Below, piece by piece: positions 15,910 to 23,593 of a stretch of 64,000 nt of DNA. A model generated the notes under the pieces. That model had not been told where the DNA came from and made no database searches. It was given only the letters and a program-made list of their open reading frames with translations. Each line of letters opens with the position of its first letter. The first letter of the stretch is position 1. The translations under genes and the position numbers were made by a program. The stretch is from contig LT599017.1 of NCBI GenBank assembly GCA_900079765.1, positions 1,240,001 to 1,304,000 of the forward strand, given 5' to 3'. Source of the DNA: an uncultured Eubacteriales bacterium (GTDB lineage Bacteria; Bacillota; Clostridia; Oscillospirales; Oscillospiraceae).

Positions 15910-16053
15910 TCACCCCTTTACAGCTTGAAAAAGACCAAGGAGAAGAAACGTGCCGAACGTACCCATAATGAGAAGTTGAACAGCAATGGGGAGTGTATAG
16001 TAAAGAGCGCTAAGAAAGAGGAAAACACCATTAACTTCAAGAATCAATCCCAT
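15910..16053 (-). CDS. Small membrane protein, 47 aa
   Basis: The ATG at 16053 lies inside the end of the adhesin gene (10-base overlap), implying coupled translation. There are two hydrophobic segments (VNGVFLFLSALYYTLPIAV and LLIMGTFGTFLLLGLF). Its end carries the GGGGTG ribosome site of the next gene. Function unknown. Confidence 0.6.
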   Translation of the reverse strand: MGLILEVNGVFLFLSALYYTLPIAVQLLIMGTFGTFLLLGLFQAVKG

Positions 16054-19001
16054 ATGTTAGCACCCCCGTATTTTGCAAATCCGAACACACCAGTGTCACC
16101 CTTGAAAGCATCAAAGAAATCATTGATATGCAAAACTAAGTCGAAGAAAAACCCAGCTACACCGCCAAAGATAACTTTAAACACACCAGTTAAAAGCTTC
16201 CAAAGGGCATCAACAACATTCTTTACAATGTCGAAGATAGACCAGCCCTCTTCATTCTCCTCTCCATCCTCGCCGGGAATATTAGGGAAAGAAGTACTAT
16301 CGGGAGGGATAACAATGGTATCGCCGCCGCCAGAGCCGCCAGAAAGACCCGCAAAAGCTTCTTTGAGCCATGCACGAAAGCTTGTCCATTCTGTTTTCCA
16401 CCAGTTCCAAAAGCCGCTTTCACTGGTAATTGGGGGAGTAACCTCTATAGCGTCCGCAACGTCCCAGCAGTCAGCGAGGGTATATATATCAAAGGCATAA
16501 ATGGGAATCCACCGAGAGCCCGTATAGTAACGACAGCCAGACACACGCCACATAGAGCCGTCATAGATGTAACAACCAGTAATACGGCTGGACTCCACCG
16601 GAAACCAGACGTTTCCACGCTCCGGGAAAGTGGGACGAACGCCACCCACAGTATAGCCCGTGACAGGGATTGAAGATTGAACGGCGGCAGTGTTGGGCTT
16701 GATATCATCAGAGGAGTAAACACAGGAGACTTTTTTCACGGCAAAGGTTTCGGCAGTTGCGGGAGTACCCTTTATGACGCACATCGCAGAAACTCCAACC
16801 GATTTACCAGAAGAAACCCGAACCCAAACATTGAAATAATTATCATAAGAGCCAACGACTTCAATACTGCCCCAATCAAAGGAGCCAACAGTTACAAGAT
16901 TATTAGGAGCCCACTTTGAACCAGTATAAATTTGCATATAGCCGCCAGTAAAAAACAGCTTAAACGGGAGAGCAGAAACAGAACCATCTTGAAAAACGAC
17001 ATTTACGTAATAATTAGTACCATCGGGAACGTCAGACGGAACTATTTTCGCAATAGAATTACCCGGCATAAATATAGAATAGCCATCAAAAGACTGAACA
17101 TAAGTTGTAGGAAAATCAGCTTGCGCACCTTGCGCAAGGTCGATTTTGCCGAAAGCATCAGTGGGATAGGTTACCTCGAAATACTCGTCTGCAATGGGAA
17201 AAGCGCTGTCAGGGAGCACTAGCACAAGGTTGGTGTCATAGGGAACCGTTGCACACTGATAACTTACGCCAGCCGTTGCAACGGCGAAGTTGACAAAACG
17301 CAATTCATCCAGCATGGTATAAGCTCGGGAAGTAGAACCAAAATTGAAAGCGATAGAGCCAGAGTAACCAACGGTATTTGCACTACTGGTCACTTTCAGG
17401 CCATTAATATAAAGATAGAGAACACCGTTATTGCGGATAAGAGCTATTTCGGCCCAGCTACCAATAGGGACTACAGCGGCAACCGTAGAGCCGCTAGCAC
17501 CCCAATAGAAATTACGTTCATCCCAGCGGAGCACGACGTTACCGCCAATTGAGAGTGTATTCTCAATGTTAGTAAGGGTGTCAGGCTGAGACGCTTGATA
17601 ATGACGGAACTGCAATGAGAAGTCCCCAGAGCCAATATTAGAAGGGAGCGAGATATCAAATTTATGGGCCGTTTCATCTAAGTAAAGAGCGCCGTTAAAA
17701 CTGGAGCTATCCATATATGTGATACTTGCACCGCTTGTCCAGTTAAACGCAGTCTGAGTGGAGAAGTAGCCGCTATCCTCCACATTACCGTCAAAATGAT
17801 ACAAGGCCCGGAGGGAAGTATCTGTAGCGGAACGAGCGTAGTTTTTCACGTCTGCAAACTGGAAAGAAAGGGCGCCAACTTCATCGACTGTCAAGTCCTC
17901 AGAGGAACGCCCGTCAGGAAGTTCATAATAGTACTTATATTCTTCCTGTTCATAAGCGGAATTGGAGCCAATATAGTTGATGTAGGTATTCGTGATATTG
18001 TAAGTGATATTCCACGTATAATAGTTGTACGTGTTATTGGTAATATCGTAATTGTAGGTATTCGCAACGTAGCTTGACGTACTTGCATCCCAATAAAGGG
18101 AATCTATGTTATAGGTAATCTTGTCACCGAATTCATTTAAAAGGGTCATTTGGTTGTTCTGAGTGTCAATAACCTTCATGTCCTCGACAGTGACGTTATC
18201 CGAATTGTTTTTACTATTGTCAACGATAATATTAAAATCATTATTAGTTACGGAGGGCTCAGGGGACGCAACATAGGGCCGACCATCTTTATCACACCAA
18301 AAGGACGTACCGCTAAGAGCCTGTTTCGCTATGACGTAGTAACCGCCCGTTTTAATAACGGAACAATCCTCACCACGGTTTTTTAACTGCATAGCGGCTG
18401 TATCAAGGGCAGTTTTAGAAGACATATAGAGAGAAACGCCAGAGGGAGGGAAATAGGTGTACTTTACCCATTTGTTTGTTCCAGTAGTAGAAGTGTCGGG
18501 AACCGTAGCAGGAGTAGACCCAGATGTTGCAGGAACATCGCCAGTAGATGAAACAACACGATAAGGGAACCGACCGTAATCATCAAAAACCCAATTATTA
18601 GTTCCCCGAATACGCAAGCGCTCAATACCATTAACAGGGTCCGGGGATATATACGCTTCATTTTTACCAATCAAAGCACTAATAAGAGCACCAGCCAAAC
18701 CATAATTGCGTAACCATTGGCTATAAACACTATTATATTGGTCACGAGCGCTTTTCAATTGAGCACGAGTCACAACACCATCAGGACTAAAACTAAACGT
18801 GAAGAAACCCGAAAAATCAACATCATAACCAAGGACTTTAGCGTAACTACTCAAAGTATCAACGACAGAAAGCCGAAACGCATTGCCATCGGAGACACTA
18901 GGGCTATACACATAAGCTGCCGACGCAGGAGCCATAAAGACAGGAACCGAAAGCACAACGACCAAAAGAACAGCGATGAATTTTTGACAGTGTACTTTCA
19001 A
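16044..19001 (-). CDS. Large secreted adhesin with LamG-like domain (pIII-like candidate)
   Basis: The 985-aa protein starts at a TTG with GGAGG upstream. A signal peptide (KFIAVLLVVVLSVPVFMAPASA) ends near residue 28. A low-complexity Ser/Thr/Pro linker lies around 150-175 and an Asn/Tyr/Thr-rich stretch (NNTYNYYTW and similar) around 315-345. A LamG/concanavalin-like domain follows at about 397-570, with ALYHFDGNVEDSG and the closing LDELRFVNFAV. A Pro/Glu-rich stalk and hydrophobic segments (VIFGGVAGFFFDLVL) lie near residues 930-960. The plan matches the filamentous phage attachment protein, anchored by its C-terminus and binding a host receptor, perhaps a glycan. It is far longer than pIII of M13. 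Confidence 0.75.
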   Translation of the reverse strand: MKVHCQKFIAVLLVVVLSVPVFMAPASAAYVYSPSVSDGNAFRLSVVDTLSSYAKVLGYDVDFSGFFTFSFSPDGVVTRAQLKSARDQYNSVYSQWLRNYGLAGALISALIGKNEAYISPDPVNGIERLRIRGTNNWVFDDYGRFPYRVVSSTGDVPATSGSTPATVPDTSTTGTNKWVKYTYFPPSGVSLYMSSKTALDTAAMQLKNRGEDCSVIKTGGYYVIAKQALSGTSFWCDKDGRPYVASPEPSVTNNDFNIIVDNSKNNSDNVTVEDMKVIDTQNNQMTLLNEFGDKITYNIDSLYWDASTSSYVANTYNYDITNNTYNYYTWNITYNITNTYINYIGSNSAYEQEEYKYYYELPDGRSSEDLTVDEVGALSFQFADVKNYARSATDTSLRALYHFDGNVEDSGYFSTQTAFNWTSGASITYMDSSSFNGALYLDETAHKFDISLPSNIGSGDFSLQFRHYQASQPDTLTNIENTLSIGGNVVLRWDERNFYWGASGSTVAAVVPIGSWAEIALIRNNGVLYLYINGLKVTSSANTVGYSGSIAFNFGSTSRAYTMLDELRFVNFAVATAGVSYQCATVPYDTNLVLVLPDSAFPIADEYFEVTYPTDAFGKIDLAQGAQADFPTTYVQSFDGYSIFMPGNSIAKIVPSDVPDGTNYYVNVVFQDGSVSALPFKLFFTGGYMQIYTGSKWAPNNLVTVGSFDWGSIEVVGSYDNYFNVWVRVSSGKSVGVSAMCVIKGTPATAETFAVKKVSCVYSSDDIKPNTAAVQSSIPVTGYTVGGVRPTFPERGNVWFPVESSRITGCYIYDGSMWRVSGCRYYTGSRWIPIYAFDIYTLADCWDVADAIEVTPPITSESGFWNWWKTEWTSFRAWLKEAFAGLSGGSGGGDTIVIPPDSTSFPNIPGEDGEENEEGWSIFDIVKNVVDALWKLLTGVFKVIFGGVAGFFFDLVLHINDFFDAFKGDTGVFGFAKYGGANIWD

Positions 19002-19149
19002 TGAAATCGACCTCCATTTATTGGGGAGAGCCGTATTATCCTAGCCCCGGCTCATGGGCTTGCGCATCTTTAAGGACATAGCGCAATTATCCGACCAACT
19101 CCAGACTTGTTTTTATAGTCCCCTCTGGTGTCAGGAAACCGCAGGGCAT
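19002..19149. other. Non-coding gap upstream of the adhesin gene
   Basis: No coding frame seen. The GC-rich segment near 19040-19055 (CTAGCCCCGGCTC) could fold. This is a candidate region for a promoter or the virion-strand origin, but no nick site could be identified. Confidence 0.3.
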
Positions 19150-19296
19150 TCACATAACAAGGGCATCGGTAAAGAACTCAACATGAACGCCCTTGGAACC
19201 ACGCTGTTCACAGTTTTTTGCAACGTTGCAAGCTATGTCTAACTCAGAGGTCATACAGAGAATCCGCTTATCACTATCCAGTACCACAAAGCACAT
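19150..19296 (-). CDS. Small prophage protein, 48 aa
   Basis: The ATG at 19296 lies within the end of the rep gene in another frame (23-base overlap). The product starts MCFVVLDSDKRILCMTSELD and ends FFTDALVM. It is an alpha/beta-like soluble protein with three Cys. Position between rep and the structural genes is like that of small regulatory proteins in filamentous phages. Function unknown; moderate support only. Confidence 0.45.
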   Translation of the reverse strand: MCFVVLDSDKRILCMTSELDIACNVAKNCEQRGSKGVHVEFFTDALVM

Positions 19297-20230
19297 CAGC
19301 ACGACTAAATTCCTCCGTTAAAATCATCACATCTAAGTACACGTTAACTTCCTTTTGTTCACCATTTTCGAGTTTCGTTTCATCTTTACATTCTTCATAG
19401 CTCATGCGCTCTAAAGGAATGATATCGGGGGACTTTTTAAGGGAACGGGAAGAGAGATACCACTTACCAAAGATTTTAGACTGGGCTTTTGTTATGTACT
19501 TTGTGACATAGCCGACAGCACGTTCATAGTTTTCATCCAGAGGAACAACAGTCGAAAAACCCCAAGGCCAATCCAGCATATTGTAAATAAGTTGACCTTT
19601 CGTGGTTTTACGTTGAGTACCGTTCGCACGAATAGAGGGGGCTATCTGTACATCACCAAGGGAGCAAAGGCCGTGCATATGAATAGCCGGGACTTCTTCT
19701 CCCTCTTTTTTTTCGTGATACTCAGGAATGCAGACATAACGAAATGCTTTACGCTGGGACATATTCGAGAGAAAAGCACGGACTTTTTTATAGACCTCCT
19801 CAGAGTTGTAACGATCTATAAGCTCTCCATTGAGCGTCCATGTAAACATATAGGTAAAGCGGTTACAGAGGGAAATATCTTGAACCTTACTTTTTGCACG
19901 GCGCTTAGATTCTTCAAGGCTCCGTTCTTTATCCTCAGCTTGCCCCGGCTTAGAAACGTCATAGGCCCGTTTCTTTTTGCCATTGGTGGCTTCATAGTCA
20001 CCAGTGGGGAAAATATCATCATTTGCGACTTGCAAAACGTCCTTGGACAGATAGCGCTTTACACGGGCATTCGTAACCGTATCAACACGGGGGGTTAAGA
20101 GAGAGAGGGGGGGCGGCTTATGGAAGATATGCCGTGGGTCATAAATGCTAATCTTATAAGTGCGCCCCCAATAGTTATCATCCGGGGCATCCTGCCACCA
20201 CTCAACGGGAGCTTGCAGAGAATCAGACAA
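19274..20230 (-). CDS. Rolling-circle replication initiator (HUH endonuclease, pII-like)
   Basis: The 318-aa protein carries the HUH metal-binding motif AIHMHGL (His184, His186) preceded by an FTYMFTWTLNGE motif-1-like strand near residue 128, and a YVTKYITK motif with the candidate catalytic Tyr at 241 or 245. It would nick the double-stranded form and start single-strand synthesis. Translation starts at a TTG with GGGAGG upstream. The N-terminal 120 residues are charged and have no recognised domain. Confidence 0.85.
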   Translation of the reverse strand: MSDSLQAPVEWWQDAPDDNYWGRTYKISIYDPRHIFHKPPPLSLLTPRVDTVTNARVKRYLSKDVLQVANDDIFPTGDYEATNGKKKRAYDVSKPGQAEDKERSLEESKRRAKSKVQDISLCNRFTYMFTWTLNGELIDRYNSEEVYKKVRAFLSNMSQRKAFRYVCIPEYHEKKEGEEVPAIHMHGLCSLGDVQIAPSIRANGTQRKTTKGQLIYNMLDWPWGFSTVVPLDENYERAVGYVTKYITKAQSKIFGKWYLSSRSLKKSPDIIPLERMSYEECKDETKLENGEQKEVNVYLDVMILTEEFSRADVLCGTG

Positions 20231-20271
20231 AGAAAAGACCTCCCGTTAAGTGATGGCGATTTGTTGCCCTA

Positions 20272-20445
20272 TCAAGTAGGGCCTGCGGCCCCCTTGCGGG
20301 GGCCGACAGCAGGAACCAGGGGCCGCTCACGGTAGAGAATGCACCAGCTTTGCAATTTGCACTTCTGACACTTCTTGCCATAGTCAGCGCAAGGCCGGGA
20401 ACACTCCAAATGAGAAAGGCCCGTTCGTTGGGCGGGGGCGGTCAT
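20272..20445 (-). CDS. Cys-rich small prophage protein, 57 aa
   Basis: The ATG at 20445 overlaps the TAA of the upstream gene (TAATG). The product carries ECSRPCADYGKKCQKCK followed by SWC, six Cys with the spacing of a zinc knuckle. It may be a small nucleic-acid-binding protein. It sits between the ssDNA-binding candidate and rep. No family recognised. Confidence 0.6.
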   Translation of the reverse strand: MTAPAQRTGLSHLECSRPCADYGKKCQKCKLQSWCILYRERPLVPAVGPRKGAAGPT

Positions 20446-20699
20446 TAGACTTTCGCCTTGATAATCGCGGCGGGTTTACCGAAACGGTTGTACTCCACCT
20501 TCACGCTATCACCGACAGCGGGAGCGTAGCCGCAGGAAATGAGCTTGTCCGAGGTCATGAAAATGCGCTCGGCGGTGTTGCCCTCTCCATTCTTGGGGTC
20601 GATAGGCTCAGAAAGATAGAGGTTATAGCCAGAGATAGTCTCCTTGGTGTCCGTGGTCTGAAAGCTGGTTTTACGGAATCCGATTACAGTAGTAGGCAT
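20445..20699 (-). CDS. Small single-strand DNA-binding candidate (pV-like)
   Basis: The 84-aa product begins MPTTVIGFRKTSFQTTDTKE and ends VKVEYNRFGKPAAIIKAKV. The strand-rich pattern, with alternating hydrophobics and basic ends and no Cys clusters, resembles the OB-like fold of small phage ssDNA-binding proteins. The place next to rep at the head of the operon is where gene V sits in filamentous phages. The family match is inferred. GGAG lies ahead of the ATG. Confidence 0.6.
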   Translation of the reverse strand: MPTTVIGFRKTSFQTTDTKETISGYNLYLSEPIDPKNGEGNTAERIFMTSDKLISCGYAPAVGDSVKVEYNRFGKPAAIIKAKV

Positions 20700-20778
20700 G
20701 GGGTTAGTCTCCTTTCAAAATAAAAAAATTGTGTCGCACACCAGCTTGTCCAGTGTTGCAACACAATCTTAAATCAAC

Positions 20779-20794
20779 AAGAATGAAAAAGAGG
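20779..20794 (+). repeat. Right 16-bp direct repeat of the filamentous prophage
   Basis: Identical to 10878-10893. It lies just upstream of the promoter of the tRNA operon. The reverse complement just inside it reads AAGATTGTGTTGCAACA, mirroring the left end. Confidence 0.8.
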
Positions 20795-20805
20795 GTAATT
20801 TGGTG

Positions 20806-20834
20806 TTGACATCCGGGCGGGGTTTTAGTATAAT
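20806..20834 (+). promoter_or_regulatory. Promoter of the tRNA-Val operon
   Basis: TTGACA at 20806-20811 and TATAAT at 20829-20834 are separated by exactly 17 bases, a consensus housekeeping promoter, 34 bases before the first tRNA. Confidence 0.9.
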
Positions 20835-20867
20835 AACCTTCGCCGCATGTGACAAGGCGGCCGATAG

Positions 20868-20943
20868 GGGAGCATAGCTCAGCTGGTAGAGCGCATGCCT
20901 TACAAGCATGATGTCACAGGTTCGAGCCCTGTTGTTCCCACCA
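20868..20943 (+). tRNA. tRNA-Val (TAC)
   Basis: A full cloverleaf with acceptor GGGAGCA/TGTTCCC, anticodon loop CTTACAA with TAC, GGTTCGAGCC T-arm and encoded CCA. First gene of a five-tRNA operon. Confidence 0.95.
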
Positions 20944-21011
20944 TTTTTAATTAAGATTAAGAATGGGTCGCCGCATTTGCGGCGCACGAAGAGATTCACC
21001 CCATACCATGT

Positions 21012-21088
<77 letters not shown>

Positions 21089-21091
21089 TTT

Positions 21092-21167
<76 letters not shown>

Positions 21168-21207
21168 TTTCTCCCTGAGATATTTAAGATATCTCAGGGA
21201 GAAATCC
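21168..21207 (+). other. Long perfect hairpin between tRNA-Phe and tRNA-Gly
   Basis: TTTCTCCCTGAGATAT pairs perfectly with ATATCTCAGGGAGAAA around a 5-base loop. It lacks an immediate T-tract (TCCCCAATTTTT follows), so it may be a processing or stability element, or a leaky terminator. Confidence 0.7.
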
Positions 21208-21231
21208 CCAATTTTTATAGCGACCGCGTAT

Positions 21232-21307
21232 GCGGGTGTAGCTCATCTGGTAGAGCGCCACCTTGCCAAGGTGGAGGTAGCGAGTTCGAGCCTCGTCACC
21301 CGCTCCA
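21232..21307 (+). tRNA. tRNA-Gly (GCC)
   Basis: Acceptor GCGGGTG/CACCCGC, anticodon loop TTGCCAA giving GCC, T-arm GAGTTCGAGCCTC, encoded CCA. Its 3' third is duplicated 160 bases downstream. Confidence 0.95.
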
Positions 21308-21339
21308 TTTTCATTTTCAAACGTAAGTTTCCAGTTCCG
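21278..21339 (+). repeat. 62-bp direct repeat, copy 1 (tRNA-Gly 3' end plus flank)
   Basis: The segment from the variable-loop side of tRNA-Gly through 32 bases of downstream sequence is repeated exactly at 21438-21499, offset by 160. Confidence 0.9.
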
Positions 21340-21437
21340 CGCGGGGTTCCAGCTACCTCCACCTCACCGCCGAAGGCGGGTGCAAATCCGAGGTGGGGCC
21401 CCGAAAAGCCGTACTCCGTAAGGCTTTTTGGGTCGTT

Positions 21438-21499
21438 TAGCGAGTTCGAGCCTCGTCACCCGCTCCATTTTCATTTTCAAACGTAAGTTTCCAGTTCCG
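21438..21499 (+). repeat. 62-bp direct repeat, copy 2 (partial tRNA-Gly)
   Basis: An exact copy of 21278-21339. It carries only the T-arm and acceptor 3' strand, so it cannot make a tRNA. The spacer contains CTACCTCCACC, the inverse of GGTGGAGGTAG in the tRNA. Confidence 0.9.
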
Positions 21500-21507
21500 T
21501 TTCATAT

Positions 21508-21581
21508 GGCGACATAGCCAAGTGGTAAGGCAGAGCTCTGCAAAAGCTCCACCCCCAGTTCAAGTCTGGGTGTCGCCTCCA
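21508..21581 (+). tRNA. tRNA-Cys (GCA)
   Basis: 74 nt, acceptor GGCGACA/TGTCGCC, anticodon loop TCTGCAA giving GCA, T-arm CAGTTCAAGTCTG, encoded CCA. Last gene of the tRNA operon. Confidence 0.93.
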
Positions 21582-21585
21582 AAGC

Positions 21586-21640
21586 AAGACCCCTTGCAAT
21601 TGCTAGAAGAGCTAGTAATTGCAAGGGGTCTTACTATTTT
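21586..21640 (+). terminator. Terminator of the tRNA operon
   Basis: AAGACCCCTTGCAATTG(CTAG) pairs with its complement over about 20 bp around a 5-base loop, followed by a T-rich tract. Confidence 0.88.
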
Positions 21641-21765
21641 TAAAATTAAAGAAAGTTTGGTAATGTTCAACGCAAGAATACATAGTGAACGACACTGAAT
21701 CTACACAGCAAAACGGCGGGAACGATAGACATTGTTGGGAATCAGTTACTCCCGTACAGCCGCTT

Positions 21766-22755
21766 TCATACCAGGACTGCCTCCTCTGTGCTATCTTTCA
21801 AGATTCTATGCTCAGCTAACAGGCGAGCCATCTCCCTCTCACCATACTCGGTTAGAATCCAAACTCCACGTTCTCCCCCTGCGCGAATAAGGCCAAGGGC
21901 AATCAGCTGTATCCTGATTTTTTGTATAGATGCTGTTGTCAAATTTATACCCAAAAATAAATATTCATCCCACTCCAAGGCGGCCTCCATGTGGCGTTTC
22001 ATCTCATCTGCGGTACATCCTTCCGAGAGGTACGGGCTGACTGTCTGAAATATATAGTTCCATGACACTGAAGTTTTTTTTGAGTAATGTTTATCTTCAT
22101 CGTTATACCAGAAATCTAAGGTAACAAAATCCTCACCGCGTGCTAGATCTTTCGGTATATCAGGCACTTGGTTTCCGATTCGGCTAAGCGATTCACGCAA
22201 CGCCTGTATTTCTCCCTGTGCATCCAGGAGCTGTTTGTAAATTCCGTTATCTACCGCCTGGTCGGCCTTGACCCAGCCTACCGCAGGAAACTGCTTGGGC
22301 AGCTTAGCTATGCTGGCGGTCACCGCCAGCGCAAGGCTGTCTTTATTTGTCCAATATTTGACCAATTTCTTCTGTGTCAGTTTTCGAAACGCTGCAAGCT
22401 TTTCCTTTCCCTCCGGCGTATCCTCAGTTCTATCTGCACTAATTTTTCCGGGCGTCCTATGCAGAAAGGAAATGATGGGTTTCCCCGTTTCCAATGCATA
22501 TTGGTACTCCATCTCCGTGTACCCCATGCCGCTCTCATTGCATGACCCGTACCTTCCGGCCAGAATCAGCAAATAGTAGTCGCTGTCGTCGACGACCCGT
22601 TTTATCAAGGACCACTGTTCTTCACTTGAGGCAGGAAAAAGCTCCATCCCAGCCGGAATGCAGTCTAACTCTAGGAGCGCCTGCATGACTGCCTTGCGCT
22701 CTTCCTGCAAATCCTCATAGGTGGAGCTCACAAATACCTGATACCGTTTTTCCAT
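21766..22755 (-). CDS. DUF4062 domain protein
   Basis: The 329-aa protein opens with YQVFVSSTYEDLQEERKAV, the diagnostic start of DUF4062, a TIR-related Rossmann-like fold. SEEQWSLIKRVVDDSDYYLLILAGRYGS and ALETGKPIISFLH then follow in the usual order. The region 180-329 looks like a winged-helix (EMARLLAEHRI at the end). DUF4062 domains are frequent at the N-terminus of NACHT/TPR signalling and antiphage proteins; here no NTPase follows. It lies alone behind the tRNA operon, a common landing zone. Role is inferred as stress or defence signalling. Confidence 0.8.
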   Translation of the reverse strand: MEKRYQVFVSSTYEDLQEERKAVMQALLELDCIPAGMELFPASSEEQWSLIKRVVDDSDYYLLILAGRYGSCNESGMGYTEMEYQYALETGKPIISFLHRTPGKISADRTEDTPEGKEKLAAFRKLTQKKLVKYWTNKDSLALAVTASIAKLPKQFPAVGWVKADQAVDNGIYKQLLDAQGEIQALRESLSRIGNQVPDIPKDLARGEDFVTLDFWYNDEDKHYSKKTSVSWNYIFQTVSPYLSEGCTADEMKRHMEAALEWDEYLFLGINLTTASIQKIRIQLIALGLIRAGGERGVWILTEYGEREMARLLAEHRILKDSTEEAVLV

Positions 22756-22945
22756 TTCTCAGGCCCCCTGTATCGGATATCTCTCTATTTTTTATCCTAC
22801 CACAAGACGCTCTGATTTTCCATGATTTTCTTACTGATTTTTTTCGCGCTTGTAGAAACAATATTTAGTCGTGATTGCAGAGTTTTATGTAATCTACCTT
22901 ACCACAACGTCGGGTGTGACACGGAACCAGTCAATGTATTTTCTC
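22756..22945. other. Intergenic region, no gene seen
   Basis: AT-rich, without a frame with a ribosome site. It presumably contains the promoter of the DUF4062 gene on the minus strand. Confidence 0.35.
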
Positions 22946-22947
22946 CA

Positions 22948-22984
22948 AAAAAGAAAGCATCCCAACCGGGATGCTTTCTTTTTT
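22948..22984. terminator. Bidirectional terminator
   Basis: AAAGAAAGCATCCC and GGGATGCTTTCTTT surround a 4-base loop with A and T tracts on both sides, downstream of the DUF6465-like gene. Confidence 0.88.
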
Positions 22985-23073
22985 GGATTCCTGAAGTTAT
23001 TCTATCTGCTCGATAGAAATGAACGCCGGTATCAGGGTTTCGCCTGCGGCAAAACGCCTGTGCCGCTGCGCGT

Positions 23074-23388
23074 TTACAAATCGTACCGGCCGACAGGTTC
23101 GCCGTTGACGACGCAGTAGACGGCTCCGTCCTCCTGCTTGACGTAGAGCTCGATTTTTTTTACCTCGGCAACGTCGTGCCCCGCCAGAGCCCACAGCTTT
23201 TTGGCGGTTTCGGCAATGGCCTCCGTGCCGATCTGGCGGTTGTGGTGCTCCACGATGACGCTGATCTCCGGAGTCTTGACGGCGCGCTTACGGGGGGCGG
23301 ATTTCTTCTCGGGAGACTCTTTGGCGGCGGCCTTTTTCGCGGGGGCTTTCTTGGCCATGGGGGACAAGGCCTTTTTGGATTCTGGCAT
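23074..23388 (-). CDS. DUF6465-like protein with Lys/Ala-rich tail
   Basis: The 104-aa protein has a basic low-complexity N-terminus (SPMAKKAPAKKAAAKESPEKK), then a compact domain TPEISVIVEHHNRQIG, AELVKLYVKQ-like strands and NGEPVGRYDL at the end. This organisation is seen in small Clostridial proteins annotated DUF6465. The basic tail suggests nucleic-acid contact. The ATG at 23388 follows AAAGGAG; the upstream ATG does not. Confidence 0.7.
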   Translation of the reverse strand: MPESKKALSPMAKKAPAKKAAAKESPEKKSAPRKRAVKTPEISVIVEHHNRQIGTEAIAETAKKLWALAGHDVAEVKKIELYVKQEDGAVYCVVNGEPVGRYDL

Positions 23389-23593
23389 GGCGCTCGCTCC
23401 TTTCATCATTCGGGAGTAACAGTTCTTTCCATTCTATTCTAACCGATGGTGGGGGGCTTGTCATTTGACAATTGTAAAAAATTTGAAGGAATGAATCCGG
23501 GTTAATTTGACATATTAGGCGAAAGCCGTATGGCGGGCTGGTAATCCGACGGCTGTCATGATAAAATAAGAAAAAAACGCAGGAGGAATTTTT

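Larger units (their letters stand above)
10878..20794. mobile_element. Filamentous (inovirus-like) prophage, about 9.9 kb
   Basis: A block of lower GC and mostly tiny minus-strand genes lies between hslO and the tRNA-Val operon and is bracketed by identical 16-bp direct repeats (10878-10893, 20779-20794). The order from right to left is ssDNA-binding candidate, HUH Rep, large secreted adhesin, small membrane proteins, two coat-like proteins, terminator, and Zot ATPase. This is the filamentous-phage order of replication, structure and assembly modules. A divergent repressor unit and an IS30 transposase complete it. No secretin (pIV) is present, as expected for a host with one membrane. Classification is inferred from Zot, Rep, coat size and synteny together. 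Confidence 0.85.
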
